Part shown: positions 9,458-20,808 of the stretch, one piece after another | Numbering within the stretch: position 1 is the first letter of the stretch | Layout: each line of letters opens with the position of its first letter | NCBI RefSeq assembly: GCF_001715975.1 | Contig: NZ_MARB01000019.1 | Span: 1-64,000, forward strand | Direction of reading: 5' to 3' | DNA: 64,000 nucleotides | Origin: Candidatus Thiodiazotropha endolucinida | GTDB lineage: Bacteria > Pseudomonadota > Gammaproteobacteria > Chromatiales > Chromatiaceae | Notes under the pieces: generated by a model | What the model was told of the DNA's origin: nothing | The model's database searches: none | The model's input: the letters and a program-made list of their open reading frames with translations, nothing else | Translations under genes and position numbers: made by a program

Positions 9458-11011
9458 TTATCCTATGTAATGCTGTACGCCCGCAGCAACACCGGATGCA
9501 CCATCCGATAAGAGTAACGAATCTCTCAATGCCCATGCCATGAATCGATTTGACGAAGGTGTTTCAGTCAATCTCACTTCCCAATATGGGCTGAACAGAC
9601 TGGCAATTTCATATCTGCCCCTTCTCCTTGACGGTATGTAGTCATCAGGTGGGTGAAAAAAAAGTTCACCGCTGGAAATTGCCGCCAAGCCTTCACCGGC
9701 CATCTGGTCTTGTGTTCCGAACATTCCCTCACCTATGCCATTTCTCAGTTCTTCATTTGGCACAGAATCCGACCCCAGGCCGTCAATTTTCGATGCTGTT
9801 CGCACATGATTTTGCGGCAGTTCAACCTCGATACGTAAAGTCAGTCGGGGATCGCGGTTTTCACGACTTAAGTCCTGCAAGTCATAGTAGGCCCTGATAC
9901 CTTCATACTCTGCATCAAGTTCTTCCTTTTCTATATTAGCAAGCCTTTCTGCCCATCTGTTTTCTTGCATATAGCGGGGACAACCATCGTTAAAGAAATA
10001 CCACCCCCACCAACTGCTGCTCTGGTATTGGCTATCGTCACATTCAAAATCACCATTGACATAACGAGAGCCCCACCCCAATGGAATTTCATCATGATCC
10101 CAGCCACATCCACGATGGTCACAATCCCATACCTCTATGTGAAAGGAGAGTGTGTCCTTACCTTTCCATTCCCATTCTAAATTACTTGCTGAACTGTTAT
10201 TCTGAAATAAATAACTGCTTGATGTTGACTCCTCGGATATAAAATTTGTCCTCCCCTCTTTTTTAACCCAAACGCGTACAATACCAAGATCCAGCCTATT
10301 TGGTGCGCCAGGCAACATATCACCAGTTCGAAGATCCCTAGAACTGGTAAATTCATCCTTCGAACGATTTACGACGTTTGCCTTGCGTAAGAGTCCGTCG
10401 TTATCTTCATATCTCTCAGTAAAATTGTTCCAGTTCACTCCATTTTGTCCCATACCGATAACCGCATAAGCCGTATCGACGTTGTAGCGATCATCATTTC
10501 TCTCGACAACCTCTCTCACAATACCGGGTGTTGCAGCGAAACTTGCCAAAAATATTGCATGTTGCGACTGACTCAAAACACCATTGACAGTGTCAATAAC
10601 AGGTATGAATGCCTCAGCAATATTTACCATTACACCGTCAATCATCTCTGTTATCGATTCTGCCGCCTGGGTATAGGGTCTGATGATAGGAAACCAGGTA
10701 CCAATGTAGTCTATATTGCGGGCAACGATATAGGCGTATTGAGTCCATGAGGTGAGACTCACCATCTGTCCAATTGATACCTGATTGGCAACCATCGCCC
10801 TGTTTGTATAGGCCTGGTAATTGAGCGCGCGTGCCTGCCAGATAAGACCACTGTAAGCGGCAGCATCAGCTGCATTTACAAGACGGGATTTTTCAGATGC
10901 GGTTTGGCCTGTGTTGAATAAAACCAAACCAAGCAGAATGGTGGACATTAGAAAAGCTATGCCAAGTGGCAATGCTTGTCCTGTCTCTTTACAGCTAGAC
11001 ACACGATTCAT
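9458..11011 (-). CDS. TadG-like pilus assembly protein
   Basis: About 517 residues from ATG 11011, which has AAGGA eight bases upstream. The longer frame would begin inside a perfect inverted repeat. The N-terminus carries E-T-G-Q-A-L-P-L-G and a hydrophobic helix, then A-A-D-A-A-A-Y-S-G, the hallmark of the TadG/pilus-assembly family. A large, Trp- and Cys-rich periplasmic region follows (about 250-400) without a recognisable vWA MIDAS motif. It probably anchors or caps the Tad machinery in the periplasm. Confidence 0.65.
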   Translation of the reverse strand: MNRVSSCKETGQALPLGIAFLMSTILLGLVLFNTGQTASEKSRLVNAADAAAYSGLIWQARALNYQAYTNRAMVANQVSIGQMVSLTSWTQYAYIVARNIDYIGTWFPIIRPYTQAAESITEMIDGVMVNIAEAFIPVIDTVNGVLSQSQHAIFLASFAATPGIVREVVERNDDRYNVDTAYAVIGMGQNGVNWNNFTERYEDNDGLLRKANVVNRSKDEFTSSRDLRTGDMLPGAPNRLDLGIVRVWVKKEGRTNFISEESTSSSYLFQNNSSASNLEWEWKGKDTLSFHIEVWDCDHRGCGWDHDEIPLGWGSRYVNGDFECDDSQYQSSSWWGWYFFNDGCPRYMQENRWAERLANIEKEELDAEYEGIRAYYDLQDLSRENRDPRLTLRIEVELPQNHVRTASKIDGLGSDSVPNEELRNGIGEGMFGTQDQMAGEGLAAISSGELFFHPPDDYIPSRRRGRYEIASLFSPYWEVRLTETPSSNRFMAWALRDSLLLSDGASGVAAGVQHYIG

Positions 11012-11026
11012 CATAATAATCCTTTT

Positions 11027-11066
11027 TTTACCGGGCATCATCTGAAATCAGATGATGCCCGGTAAA
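11027..11066. promoter_or_regulatory. Perfect 19-bp inverted repeat between flp and the TadG-like gene
   Basis: The arms 11027-11045 and 11048-11066 are exact reverse complements with a two-base centre. In the minus-strand transcript the hairpin lies between the flp stop and the ribosome site of the TadG-like gene and is followed by an A-tract, not a T-tract, so it is not a simple intrinsic terminator. It may protect the upstream pilin mRNA from 3' exonucleases and lower expression of downstream genes. That role is inferred. Confidence 0.6.
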
Positions 11067-11100
11067 CCATTAGGTAAAGGAAGGCTCTTAATGGTATATA

Positions 11101-11400
11101 TCAGTTACCTAATTGTGCTGCCTCTGAGTCATTATCATGGTAGTTGGTCATACTATTGTTGGCCTCTGCCGCCATATCTTGCGATGCTTGACCCAAGCCG
11201 CCAGCAGCAGTTCGCGCATCCGCACCGCTATTGCCACCAAGCTCCTGGCCAACACCGGCAATCGGTGTCTCAACGATCTGCCCGAAATAACCGAAAGCGC
11301 CGATAGCGGCAATCGCTATAACGGCAACTATGATTATGTACTCGGTCATACCTTGACCAAAGTGTGATTTTCTTGCTGATTTATTAAGTTTTATAAACAT
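11101..11400 (-). CDS. flp: Flp family type IVb pilin
   Basis: 99 residues, from ATG 11400 with an AAGGAG ribosome site. The leader ends in F-G, followed by Q-G-M-T-E-Y-I-I-I-V: the Flp prepilin site, with Glu +5 and Tyr +6, and a hydrophobic helix to about residue 43. The remaining tail is Gly/Ala/Asn-rich and longer than in minimal Flp pilins (about 50-80 residues). It is the major structural subunit of the Tad pilus. An adjacent hairpin downstream may raise its mRNA level above that of the assembly genes. Confidence 0.9.
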   Translation of the reverse strand: MFIKLNKSARKSHFGQGMTEYIIIVAVIAIAAIGAFGYFGQIVETPIAGVGQELGGNSGADARTAAGGLGQASQDMAAEANNSMTNYHDNDSEAAQLGN

Positions 11401-11563
11401 ATCAGTAGCTCCTTTAACAGCTCCTTGAGTGAATGGTTCGATCGAAAAATATGCTTTCCTTAAAGATCTATTTATTTATCCCAAGTAAATAAAGACACTT
11501 GATAAATGAACCCTCCTTAATCAGTTAATCCTCACCAGTTATCTGCCAATCCATTTTCCAAAC

Positions 11564-12238
11564 TCATTCGACAAAATCGGGTAATGTCACCCTACCGGTA
11601 AACAATTCTTCAATTGTAATCTGCTGCATGTCACTGGAAGGTTGGAAATATTTTCCTGAATCATCGATAAAGGCAATATCTTGCAGTTCGCTTATTCGCC
11701 CATCCTGAAATTCCTGACGAATGACTACACCAAGCAGCGTACTGAAGTGTTGCAGATGTTGCTTGCCATCACCATCCAAGCAACGCCAGACACTCAGTTC
11801 CGAATCTCCGATCGCTCGATCGGATTGCTTCTCGGCCATCATTCCATAGCAAGGCTCGTTTGCCAGAACACCCAACAGCGGCTTTTTCTCTCCTTCTATC
11901 ACCCGCTGCGTTTCTTTAGTTTTATCGTTTGGTAATTCAGAGAAGTAGTGTTGGACCGGGTTAATCAGCCACACTTGTTTAGTATGGTGGTTCTTGATCA
12001 CTATGAGCTCAGGTTCACCGTTCTGAACAGAAAGACGTTCAGTGCGTATCCCCATAGGACTTAGATAGATTCTGGTTTTTTTGTTTGCGTCCGTACTATC
12101 TCTTCTGTATTCGACCAATACCGCACTGAATGGCTTATTCGCGAATGCTTTCCGGTCCTTGGATGTCGATTCGATGAGATCAGCAGCATCACATGCGAAT
12201 ACACAGGTAGTTAAGACACATACCGCTATCAACTGCAT
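11564..12238 (-). CDS. Hypothetical exported protein upstream of flp
   Basis: About 224 residues. ATG 12238 gives a compact signal peptide (M-Q-L-I-A-V-C-V-L-T-T-C-V-F-A); ATG 12256 would only add six residues. The body has beta-rich stretches and V-W-L-I-N-P near residue 95, similar in style to periplasmic DUF4412-like or LolA-fold proteins. I cannot assign a family. It lies between flp and another lipoprotein in the same direction and may be an accessory protein of the pilus locus. Confidence 0.5.
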   Translation of the reverse strand: MQLIAVCVLTTCVFACDAADLIESTSKDRKAFANKPFSAVLVEYRRDSTDANKKTRIYLSPMGIRTERLSVQNGEPELIVIKNHHTKQVWLINPVQHYFSELPNDKTKETQRVIEGEKKPLLGVLANEPCYGMMAEKQSDRAIGDSELSVWRCLDGDGKQHLQHFSTLLGVVIRQEFQDGRISELQDIAFIDDSGKYFQPSSDMQQITIEELFTGRVTLPDFVE

Positions 12239-12280
12239 AGGTTCACCCGCATACATCCTGTTATGGCCCTTAATCCTTGT

Positions 12281-13174
12281 TTACCAGGTGTAACTATTCG
12301 CTGTTCCATTACTGGTTGCGACTACATACTCGGTACAACTGACAAACTCTATGTAGCCGAAGGTCTGGTCAGTACCGGTAAAATTCAAACGTCCCGAACC
12401 GGGTTGTCCGTTTTCGCAACCCATCGTGAATGGGATTTCCGTGGTTACATCAATATAGCCATGAATAGGATCATAGATCCTGCCTGCTGCCGTATAAACC
12501 GAGTTACCATCATCTGTAACCTCAATCTCAGTGACACGGTAACTACGGCCGTCGAAACCTTGGAAATCGGAAGACATGTTGCATCTGAAATTGGCGTCGC
12601 AGGCCACGCGCCAGTCGATATCCGTTGATTGGCTACTGGCTGATGACACCGTACCCGTCATGACATAGTCAAAGGCATTCGATTGTTTGGAATAGGTGTG
12701 CCGCACTCTCCCAGTGAAGGTGTAGATGTGCAACCCCTCGCCGTAACTGCAATTGTTCAAGGAAAATATGTTTACCCAGTGGTCAGTTTCTTCGGTAACT
12801 TCCTCGACTATCGCCTCTCCGCCTTGAGTGCATACCTCTGCCGTGGTTTGCTGGTGCATCTCTTCCGTCGGTTCATAGGATCTGGCTGCTGCGCCAGGAA
12901 CAGAAAAGGGGGCACTGACACTCTCTTCCTCGACAGCTTGCGCGATACCTGATGCAGCGGCAATAGCCAGATCCTTGGCGTTGGATTCATCGACAGTCGC
13001 TTGTGAATCCAATCCTGTGTAACCACTGTTTGAATTGTCGGCCGTTGAGTCGTTGTTGTTTGATTCACCTGTGTCGGCCGGATCGTCTGAGGAGCCTCCG
13101 CCCCCGCCGCATCCTTGCATTGCCAGCATCAGGGAGATCGATACCAGCACTATAACCTTTAAACTTCCTTTCAT
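12281..13174 (-). CDS. Hypothetical lipoprotein with Gly/Ser/Asp-rich linker
   Basis: 297 residues, ATG 13174 with AAGGA upstream. The signal peptide ends M-Q-G-C, so the mature lipoprotein begins at Cys22 with five Gly, then a low-complexity Ser/Asn/Asp linker to about residue 52. The C-terminal half has four spaced Cys and Thr/Tyr-rich beta strands. I recognise no family. It is the first gene of the minus-strand run containing the pilus genes and follows a region with a perfect CRP-like palindrome. Confidence 0.6.
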   Translation of the reverse strand: MKGSLKVIVLVSISLMLAMQGCGGGGGSSDDPADTGESNNNDSTADNSNSGYTGLDSQATVDESNAKDLAIAAASGIAQAVEEESVSAPFSVPGAAARSYEPTEEMHQQTTAEVCTQGGEAIVEEVTEETDHWVNIFSLNNCSYGEGLHIYTFTGRVRHTYSKQSNAFDYVMTGTVSSASSQSTDIDWRVACDANFRCNMSSDFQGFDGRSYRVTEIEVTDDGNSVYTAAGRIYDPIHGYIDVTTEIPFTMGCENGQPGSGRLNFTGTDQTFGYIEFVSCTEYVVATSNGTANSYTW

Positions 13175-13313
13175 GTCCTTTAATACCTCTGATACAACTT
13201 AGTCATTCCATTAACGACCATCCGATGATCGGGAAAAAAGATTACAGTTTAATACCCAGTTATGGGAACGCCTGATCGACTGTTAGAGGTACATTTCAGA
13301 AAATGACCACAAG

Positions 13314-13337
13314 ATTATGTGAGCCAATTCACATAAT
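13314..13337. promoter_or_regulatory. Perfect CRP/Vfr-type palindrome
   Basis: The sequence is a 9-bp perfect inverted repeat with a six-base centre and contains T-G-T-G-A-N6-T-C-A-C-A, the consensus CRP site. It is centred about 150 bp upstream of the lipoprotein gene at 12281-13174 and lies in the only sizeable gene-free stretch (13175-13479) before the Tad run. Nothing else firm is seen in that stretch. Control of the lipoprotein and perhaps the pilus genes by a cAMP-CRP/Vfr protein is a likely inference. Confidence 0.6.
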
Positions 13338-13479
13338 TTGGCGACATAGAGGATCTCTGTTGTGTAAATTTTTATTAAAAGCGGACGCTAATACCGGAAT
13401 TTTTTTGTAGATGCTCTAGTGGTGGGATCTCATTCCAGACTGTATGTTTCTGTCTTCAACATAGCGACCGCTGAGTCGT

Positions 13480-14808
13480 TCAATTGTCTGCAGCCTCTTC
13501 ATCCAATCTATGCAGAAACTCCAGCTTTTCGGCTATCCTGATCTCCATACCCCGATCGACCGGATAGTAGTAACGATGCCCAGCTAAATGTTCCGGCATA
13601 TAGTTTTCGCCTGCAGCGTAGGCATTGGGTTCATCGTGGGCGTAGCGGTAGGCCTTGCCGTAATCGAGCTCTTTCATCAGTTTGGTGGGTGCGTTGCGTA
13701 GTTGCAATGGCACTTCAAGTGAACCGGAGGTCTTGGCTTCAGCGAGAGCGGCTTTCCATGCAGTGTAAACCGCATTACTCTTCGGAGCACACGCCATGTA
13801 GACTACGGCTTGTGCGATTGCGAGTTCCCCTTCCGGGCTGCCGAGTCGTTGCTGTGCATCCCAGGCATTCAGGGCCAACTGCAGAGCACGCGGATCTGCA
13901 TTGCCGATATCCTCCGAGGCCATGCGTACAACCCTGCGGGCGATGTACAGGGGGTCACAACCGCCGTCGACCATGCGCGCCAGCCAGTAGAGGGCGGCAT
14001 CCGGCGCTGAGCCCCTGACTGATTTGTGCAGGGCCGATATCTGGTCGTAAAAGGCCTCGCCGCCTTTGTCGAAACGACGCAACGTACCACTGGCCACCTC
14101 CGCTACAACCCTTTCATCGATCTCTCCCGATTCGGTCAAGTCCGCTGCTATCTCCAGCAGGTTCAGTGCCCTTCTGGCATCGCCATCCGCCGCTTCCGCC
14201 AGCAGTGTGCGGGCCTTGTCACTGATCTCAAGCTCCCTTGCGCCAAGGCCATTGCCGGCATCTTTCAGCGCCAGATCGATGATCTGTTTCAGTTCTTCAT
14301 GTGTCAGCGCTTTCAACACATAGGTGCGGGCGCGGGAAAGCAGCGCATTGTTGAGTTCAAATGATGGATTTTCGGTGGTGGCGCCGATGAAGACCACGGT
14401 GCCATCCTCCACATGGGGCAGGAAGGCATCCTGTTGGGATTTATTGAACCTGTGCACCTCATCGATGAAAAGAACGGTCGGCCGTTGCGCCTGTTGTTTG
14501 TAGAGCTTCGCCTGCTCGACTGATGCACGGATCTCCTTGACGCCGGACAATACCGCTGAGAGGCTGAGAAACTGTGCACCTGAGTGTTGTGCGATCAACC
14601 GTGCCAAGGTGGTCTTCCCCGTGCCCGGGGGACCCCAGAAGATCATGGAATGGAGGCGGTCCTCCTGGATGGCGCGCCACAGCGGTTTACCCTCTGAGAC
14701 GATGTGGGACTGGCCGATGAACTGTTCCAAAGTACGCGGCCGCATCCGGTCTGCCAGTGGGCGGTTCTCTCCGCCCCCATTCCGGGCAAAGAGATCCTGA
14801 TCGTTCAT
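13480..14808 (-). CDS. rarA: Replication-associated recombination protein A (RarA/MgsA), AAA+ ATPase
   Basis: 442 residues. The AAA+ core has Walker [10 protein letters not shown] (about 60-68), Walker [11 protein letters not shown] (about 112-121), sensor 1 G-A-T-T-E-N-P-S-F and a C-terminal tetramerisation/MgsA domain. RarA acts at stalled replication forks together with SSB. The start overlaps the lolA stop by four bases. The arrangement ftsK-lolA-rarA is conserved in gammaproteobacteria, including E. coli, so they form one operon here. Confidence 0.95.
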   Translation of the reverse strand: MNDQDLFARNGGGENRPLADRMRPRTLEQFIGQSHIVSEGKPLWRAIQEDRLHSMIFWGPPGTGKTTLARLIAQHSGAQFLSLSAVLSGVKEIRASVEQAKLYKQQAQRPTVLFIDEVHRFNKSQQDAFLPHVEDGTVVFIGATTENPSFELNNALLSRARTYVLKALTHEELKQIIDLALKDAGNGLGARELEISDKARTLLAEAADGDARRALNLLEIAADLTESGEIDERVVAEVASGTLRRFDKGGEAFYDQISALHKSVRGSAPDAALYWLARMVDGGCDPLYIARRVVRMASEDIGNADPRALQLALNAWDAQQRLGSPEGELAIAQAVVYMACAPKSNAVYTAWKAALAEAKTSGSLEVPLQLRNAPTKLMKELDYGKAYRYAHDEPNAYAAGENYMPEHLAGHRYYYPVDRGMEIRIAEKLEFLHRLDEEAADN

Positions 14809-15428
14809 AGGTCACCGATCAGATCGATCATGGGCGGCGGCTTGAACGTGAACAAGGCGGCATCCAGTGGCAGGTTGCGTTGGAGATTGTCGAACACAAA
14901 GCGGGTGGTCTGCCCTAAATTGTCGATCATCTCCATACGCTGCAGATTATTCTCATTGAGGGCCAGTCTTAAGCTGGAAAATTGGGACTCTTTCTCTCTC
15001 GGCAACAGTTCAACCCAACTCAATCCATCGGCTTCGCCCAGGTCATTGACCTGGAAATGTTCACTGATGGGGGCTTGGTCACTCAGCAATTGAGCCGGTG
15101 TACCTACCAATGCTGCCCGCTGACTGCGATGGGAGACCTGTTCCAACTCGATGTCATAAAGCCAGATGCGATCGCCATCCGCCACGATCAACTGTTCACT
15201 CGGCGCCGTGTATTCCCAACGCAACAGGCCCGGGCGCTTCAGATAGAAGACACCATTGCTGGAATAGGCCTGATCATCATCCTGTTGCAGCGTCTGCTCA
15301 AAGTCAGCCTGCAGGGTGGTTAGATCCTTGAGAAAGGCCTCCAGCTGTTGCGGACCGTTCAATGCCCATAAGGGTTGCACGGCCCCCAAAAGAATCAGAC
15401 TACAAATGAGTTTCAGGCTTCTCTGCAT
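14805..15428 (-). CDS. lolA: Outer-membrane lipoprotein carrier protein LolA
   Basis: 207 residues with a Sec signal peptide ending near L-W-A (residue 22). The LolA motifs L-Q-A-D-F-E-Q-T-L (about 38-46) and R-P-G-L-L-R-W-E-Y (about 65-73) are visible. It is the periplasmic chaperone that takes lipoproteins from LolCDE to LolB. It lies between ftsK (gap 16 bases) and rarA (overlap 4), the usual gammaproteobacterial order. Confidence 0.95.
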   Translation of the reverse strand: MQRSLKLICSLILLGAVQPLWALNGPQQLEAFLKDLTTLQADFEQTLQQDDDQAYSSNGVFYLKRPGLLRWEYTAPSEQLIVADGDRIWLYDIELEQVSHRSQRAALVGTPAQLLSDQAPISEHFQVNDLGEADGLSWVELLPREKESQFSSLRLALNENNLQRMEMIDNLGQTTRFVFDNLQRNLPLDAALFTFKPPPMIDLIGDL

Positions 15429-15444
15429 ACAACTATATTCTCAA

Positions 15445-17757
15445 TCAGTCTTTCGGTGGCGGCGGCGCCAGTACGGTTCGGCTGCCATTGCTCTCCGCCG
15501 GCCCTACGATACCGGTACGCTCCATCTCCTCTATCATCCGCGCGGCCCGGTTGTAGCCGATCTTGAGCCTGCGCTGGACACCGGAGATCGAGGCCCGTCG
15601 CGTCTCCGTGACGATGCGTACCGCTTCGTCATACAGCGGATCGCTATCTTCCACATCGCCGTTCTCTGCCGGAAAACCGGGCAACGACTCCGTCGCTTCC
15701 TGGAGGATCTCTTCCAGATAGTCCGGTTCTCCCGCCTGTTTCAGATGTTTCACCACCCGATGCACTTCGTTGTCATCCACAAAGGCGCCGTGCATGCGCT
15801 GCGGGATATTGCTGCCGGTACCCATATAGAGCATGTCACCATGACCCAGCAGGTGTTCCGCACCCATCTGATCGAGGATGGTACGGGAGTCGACCCTGGA
15901 GGAGACCTGGAAGGCGATACGGGTGGGTATGTTCGCCTTGATCAGACCGGTGATCACATCCACCGATGGCCGTTGTGTAGCCAGTATCAGATGAATGCCG
16001 GAGGCACGCGCCTTCTGTGCCAGCCTGGCGATCAACTCCTCCACCTTCTTTCTCGCCATCATCATCATATCGGCAAGCTCGTCGATAATGACCACGATAT
16101 AGGGGAGAGGTTCCAGGGTGGGATGCTCCATCGCCTCGATGATCTCAGTTGGCTCGGGCTGAAACAGGGGGTCCTTGATCGGTTCGCCCTTCTTGATCGC
16201 ATCCTTGACCTTGCGGTTGTAACCGACGATGTTTCTCACCCCCAGGCTGGCCATCAGTTTATAACGCCGTTCCATCTCACCGACGCACCAGCGCAGGGCA
16301 TTGGCCGCCTCCTGCATGTCGGTCACCACCGGGGTCAGCAGATGGGGTATGCCTTCATAGACCGATAACTCCAACATCTTGGGATCGACCATGATCATCC
16401 GTACCTGATCCGGCTTGGCTTTGTAGAGCAGACTGAGGATCATGGCATTGATCGCCACCGATTTACCGGAACCGGTGGTACCGGCGATCAGCGCATGGGG
16501 CATCTTGGCCAGATCGGCGCACATCGGATTGCCGGCGATGTCCTTGCCCAGGGCGAGGGTCAGCGGAGACTTCGCCGATTCGTAGGTCTCCGATTGAAGC
16601 ACCTCGCTGAGAAAAACCATTTCGCGATACTCATTGGGGATCTCGAGACCGATCACCGATTTACCGGGGATCACCTCCACTACGCGTACCGCAATGGTCG
16701 ATAGCGCTCGCGCAAGGTCTTTAGACAAGCTACTGATTTTGCTGACCTTGGTGCCCGCAGCGAGTTGCAGCTCAAACAGGGTGACCACCGGACCGGGGTG
16801 GACTGCAACCACCTGGACCTCGATATCGAAGTCGGAGAACTTCAACTCCACCTGTCGCGACATGGCCTGCAGCGCTTCCGGTGAATAGGACTGCACCGTC
16901 TGCTTGGCCGGGTCCAACAACGCCAGCGGCGGCAGTTCACTGTTGGGATCGGCCTCGAACAGAGGCACCTGGCGCTCCTTCTCTACCCGTTCACTGGCTT
17001 TTGGCGCATTGATCACCGGCTCGATGCGTGGCTGCTTGCGTTTGACCGACTTCTTCTGCTCCTTCTTGATCAATTCGACCCTTTCCTGACGTGCCCGCTT
17101 CGCCGCCAGGTTTTCCCGCCAGTGGGTGTAGAAAAGTTGCGTCTTACGCATCACACCCAGCACCAACCCGCCCAAAAAGTCCATCACGGTAAACCAGGAG
17201 ACGCCAGTGAACAGGGTAAAACCACTGAGAAACAGCGCCAACATCAGCAATGAACTGCCGGAGCGGCTGAAAGAAGCCTCAAAGTGGCCGCCAAGGAAAT
17301 TACCCAGGGCGCCACCTGTGCCTGTAGGCAGGGTGAGTGCCAAATGGTTGGTATGGAGCGCGGCCAGGGCACAGCCGGATGCCAGGGTGATGAAAAATCC
17401 CAGCCAACGCACCAGCACCAGATTCAGGTTGACGGAATCATCGGGGTTGCGACGACGGAATACGAGTACCGCACTCCAGCTCAACATAATGGGGAACAGA
17501 TAGGCAAAAATCCCGAACAGGTAGAGAAAGACATCGGCAAACCAGGCACCGGCAGGACCACCGGAATTCCGTACTGAGATGGTAGGTCCGGTATAGGACC
17601 AACCGGGATCCAGCGGCGAATAACTGAACAGGGATAGCAATAGATAACCACTGAGGCAGAACAGGCTCCACATGATGCCTTCGCGCATGGCATGGCTGAC
17701 GTGGCTGTGAAATGCACTCTGGTCTGATGCTTGTTGGCTTTTGGCCTGTGCTGGCAT
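15445..17757 (-). CDS. ftsK: DNA translocase FtsK
   Basis: 770 residues. Four N-terminal membrane helices (about 30-190) anchor it at the septum. A short linker leads to the alpha/beta motor: Walker A G-T-T-G-S-G-K-S near residue 430 and the Walker B segment [12 protein letters not shown] near 550. The C-terminal gamma winged helix (about 695-755) reads KOPS sites and contacts XerD. It couples cell division with chromosome dimer resolution. The linker is short, close to the SpoIIIE/Pseudomonas type rather than the long E. coli one. Confidence 0.95.
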   Translation of the reverse strand: MPAQAKSQQASDQSAFHSHVSHAMREGIMWSLFCLSGYLLLSLFSYSPLDPGWSYTGPTISVRNSGGPAGAWFADVFLYLFGIFAYLFPIMLSWSAVLVFRRRNPDDSVNLNLVLVRWLGFFITLASGCALAALHTNHLALTLPTGTGGALGNFLGGHFEASFSRSGSSLLMLALFLSGFTLFTGVSWFTVMDFLGGLVLGVMRKTQLFYTHWRENLAAKRARQERVELIKKEQKKSVKRKQPRIEPVINAPKASERVEKERQVPLFEADPNSELPPLALLDPAKQTVQSYSPEALQAMSRQVELKFSDFDIEVQVVAVHPGPVVTLFELQLAAGTKVSKISSLSKDLARALSTIAVRVVEVIPGKSVIGLEIPNEYREMVFLSEVLQSETYESAKSPLTLALGKDIAGNPMCADLAKMPHALIAGTTGSGKSVAINAMILSLLYKAKPDQVRMIMVDPKMLELSVYEGIPHLLTPVVTDMQEAANALRWCVGEMERRYKLMASLGVRNIVGYNRKVKDAIKKGEPIKDPLFQPEPTEIIEAMEHPTLEPLPYIVVIIDELADMMMMARKKVEELIARLAQKARASGIHLILATQRPSVDVITGLIKANIPTRIAFQVSSRVDSRTILDQMGAEHLLGHGDMLYMGTGSNIPQRMHGAFVDDNEVHRVVKHLKQAGEPDYLEEILQEATESLPGFPAENGDVEDSDPLYDEAVRIVTETRRASISGVQRRLKIGYNRAARMIEEMERTGIVGPAESNGSRTVLAPPPPKD

Positions 17758-17807
17758 ATCAATAATCTTTTTAAATTAAAATGTTACAGTTATTTATTAT
17801 TGTAGTT

Positions 17808-18869
17808 TCATAAATACTGGTCACGCAAGGCCGGATAGATCAGCTCCCCCATGGAAAGGTTTACCGCAGCCTTCAGGCACGGATCCTCCTGCCACCCCTC
17901 AACCAGGCGCCTAAGATAGGGCATCATCGCCGCGGAGAGGGATTGGCTGGCGCTCCTGGGCACCGCACCCGGCATATTCGTCACACAAAAGTGGGTCACC
18001 CCATCCACCTGATAGGTCGGCTCCTCATAGGTTGTCGGGCGGGTGGTCTCGATGCACCCGCCCTGATCAACTGATATATCCACAACTACACTGCCCGCCT
18101 GCATCGTCGAAATCTGTTGGCGTGAGATCAGATGCGGCGCTTTCGCTCCGGGAATCAACACCGCACCGATCAGCAGGTCGGCACTGGCAACCGCTTCGCT
18201 GATCGCATCCTGATAGGGATAGAGTGCAGTGACACTGTTGCCAAGTACCCGCATCGCGCCCATTTTCTCCCTTAATCGATCAAACACCGTGACCCGGGCA
18301 CCCACGGCAGCAGCAAGTTGGGCGGCATTGCCACCCGCCTGACCGGCGCCCAATATCACCACATGACCCCGTTCCGCGGCTGGCAAGCCACCCAGCAACA
18401 GCCCCCTGCCCCCATGCTGATGGTGTAACAGGGTAACGCCATTCTGCACCGCAATTCGACCGGCTATATCACTCATCGGGGCCAGAATCGGCAACCCCCC
18501 TCGGTCCGCCACCGTTTCAAAGGCGATGCCGGTGACGCCTGAATGTAAGAGACGCCGGGTCAATCCCTCATCCGCTGCCAGGTGGAGAAAGCAGAACAGC
18601 AACTGCCCTTCCCGCAGCATCTCCGGCTCATTGCCATAGGGTTCCTTGACCTTCACTACCAGTTCGGCCTGCTGATAGATTGTCTCTGCATCGGACACGA
18701 TCTCCACCCCGGCCTTCTCATATCTCTGATCCGTGTAACCACTGGCGCTGCCCGCACCCTGCTCCAGCATCACCAGATGTCCAGCCTTGACCAACTCGCC
18801 GCAGGCCTCAGGGACCAAACCTACCCGTCCCTCAAGGGGTTTGATCTCTTTCGGTATGCCGATTTTCAT
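17808..18869 (-). CDS. ald: Alanine dehydrogenase
   Basis: 353 residues from ATG 18869. An ATG two codons upstream is too close to the GAGAG ribosome site. The substrate-binding segments K-E-I-K-P-L-E-G-R-V-G-L and K-V-K-E-P (catalytic Lys) and L-H-L-A (catalytic His) are present, with the NAD-binding loop V-I-L-G-A-G-Q-A-G-G-N-A-A near residue 170. It interconverts L-alanine and pyruvate with NAD. It is about 15 residues shorter than typical Ald at the C-terminus. It is transcribed away from trxB. Confidence 0.9.
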   Translation of the reverse strand: MKIGIPKEIKPLEGRVGLVPEACGELVKAGHLVMLEQGAGSASGYTDQRYEKAGVEIVSDAETIYQQAELVVKVKEPYGNEPEMLREGQLLFCFLHLAADEGLTRRLLHSGVTGIAFETVADRGGLPILAPMSDIAGRIAVQNGVTLLHHQHGGRGLLLGGLPAAERGHVVILGAGQAGGNAAQLAAAVGARVTVFDRLREKMGAMRVLGNSVTALYPYQDAISEAVASADLLIGAVLIPGAKAPHLISRQQISTMQAGSVVVDISVDQGGCIETTRPTTYEEPTYQVDGVTHFCVTNMPGAVPRSASQSLSAAMMPYLRRLVEGWQEDPCLKAAVNLSMGELIYPALRDQYL

Positions 18870-19034
18870 TACCATATTCTCTCGATTCTTTACCCCGGAG
18901 GGATGATTACGTAGTATTCCCGCAATCCTGATTTATGTCTTGGATGCGGGTCACCAATTAAGGACGCGCAAGGCCGAGTCTTATTTAATATCGCCTGCCA
19001 CGCAACAAGCCGGGGCAGGCCCGAGCTGGAGTAA

Positions 19035-20006
<972 letters not shown>

Positions 20007-20021
20007 TATCTATGTCTGCGA

Positions 20022-20615
20022 ATGAACGCTGATCAACGCAAATGGTTTTGTGTTGCGGGATCAGCTATCTCCAGGCGTATTGTTTATCTGTTGGCAGGTT
20101 GTCTCGTACTGGCAAGCTGTACTCAGCTACCTCGAGGCATCCAGCCAATCAGCGGATTTGAAATCAACCGTTACCTTGGCACCTGGTATGAGATCGCCCG
20201 CCTCGACCACCGCTTTGAGAAAGGCCTGAATAACGTCACCGCAAACTATACGCTGCGGAATGATGGCGGCATCAATGTAATCAACAGAGGATACGCTCCC
20301 AAGGATCAGGCATGGAAAGAGGCGCAAGGCAAGGCATTCTTTGTCGGTGACAAACAGAAAGGCCATCTACAGGTCTCGTTTTTCGGCCCTTTCTACAGCT
20401 CATATGTAATATTCGAACTGGACAAGGATGACTACCAATACGCCTTTGTCAGCGGGTACAACCGTGATTATCTTTGGCTTCTGGCAAGGAAACCCCGGGT
20501 GGATGATGAGACTATTGGGCGTTTTCTCGATCGTTCAAGATCATTAGGCTTTGATACTGATGAAATCATTTTTGTCACTCATGATCGAGCCGAGATCCTC
20601 CAACCTGGTCAATAG
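20022..20615 (+). CDS. blc: Outer-membrane lipocalin lipoprotein (Blc-like)
   Basis: 197 residues. A hydrophobic stretch ends L-A-S-C, giving a lipidated Cys near residue 33. The lipocalin motif G-T-W-Y-E-I-A-R-L-D-H-R-F-E follows at about 52-65, and the C-terminal segment Y-L-W-L-L-A-R-K-P closes the barrel. Blc-type lipocalins bind lysophospholipids or fatty acids at the outer membrane. The first codons fall inside a short dispersed repeat also found twice at 43.3-43.5 kb, so the true start could be a later codon, nearer the signal peptide. Confidence 0.88.
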   Translation: MNADQRKWFCVAGSAISRRIVYLLAGCLVLASCTQLPRGIQPISGFEINRYLGTWYEIARLDHRFEKGLNNVTANYTLRNDGGINVINRGYAPKDQAWKEAQGKAFFVGDKQKGHLQVSFFGPFYSSYVIFELDKDDYQYAFVSGYNRDYLWLLARKPRVDDETIGRFLDRSRSLGFDTDEIIFVTHDRAEILQPGQ

Positions 20616-20808
20616 TAATGTATATCTGACACTGCATGTGTATGCGCCCTATTACTGCGGATAAGCAGATGGTTACCCAACGCTTCTATAAGACCTAAGT
20701 CTATTGCTACACGGATATCACTAACCAGGATTCCCAAGCTGACATGAATATCATTTATCCTCAGGTATAACTGATTATCAGCATCCTCATTGCGTCAACA
20801 TCTGTTAC

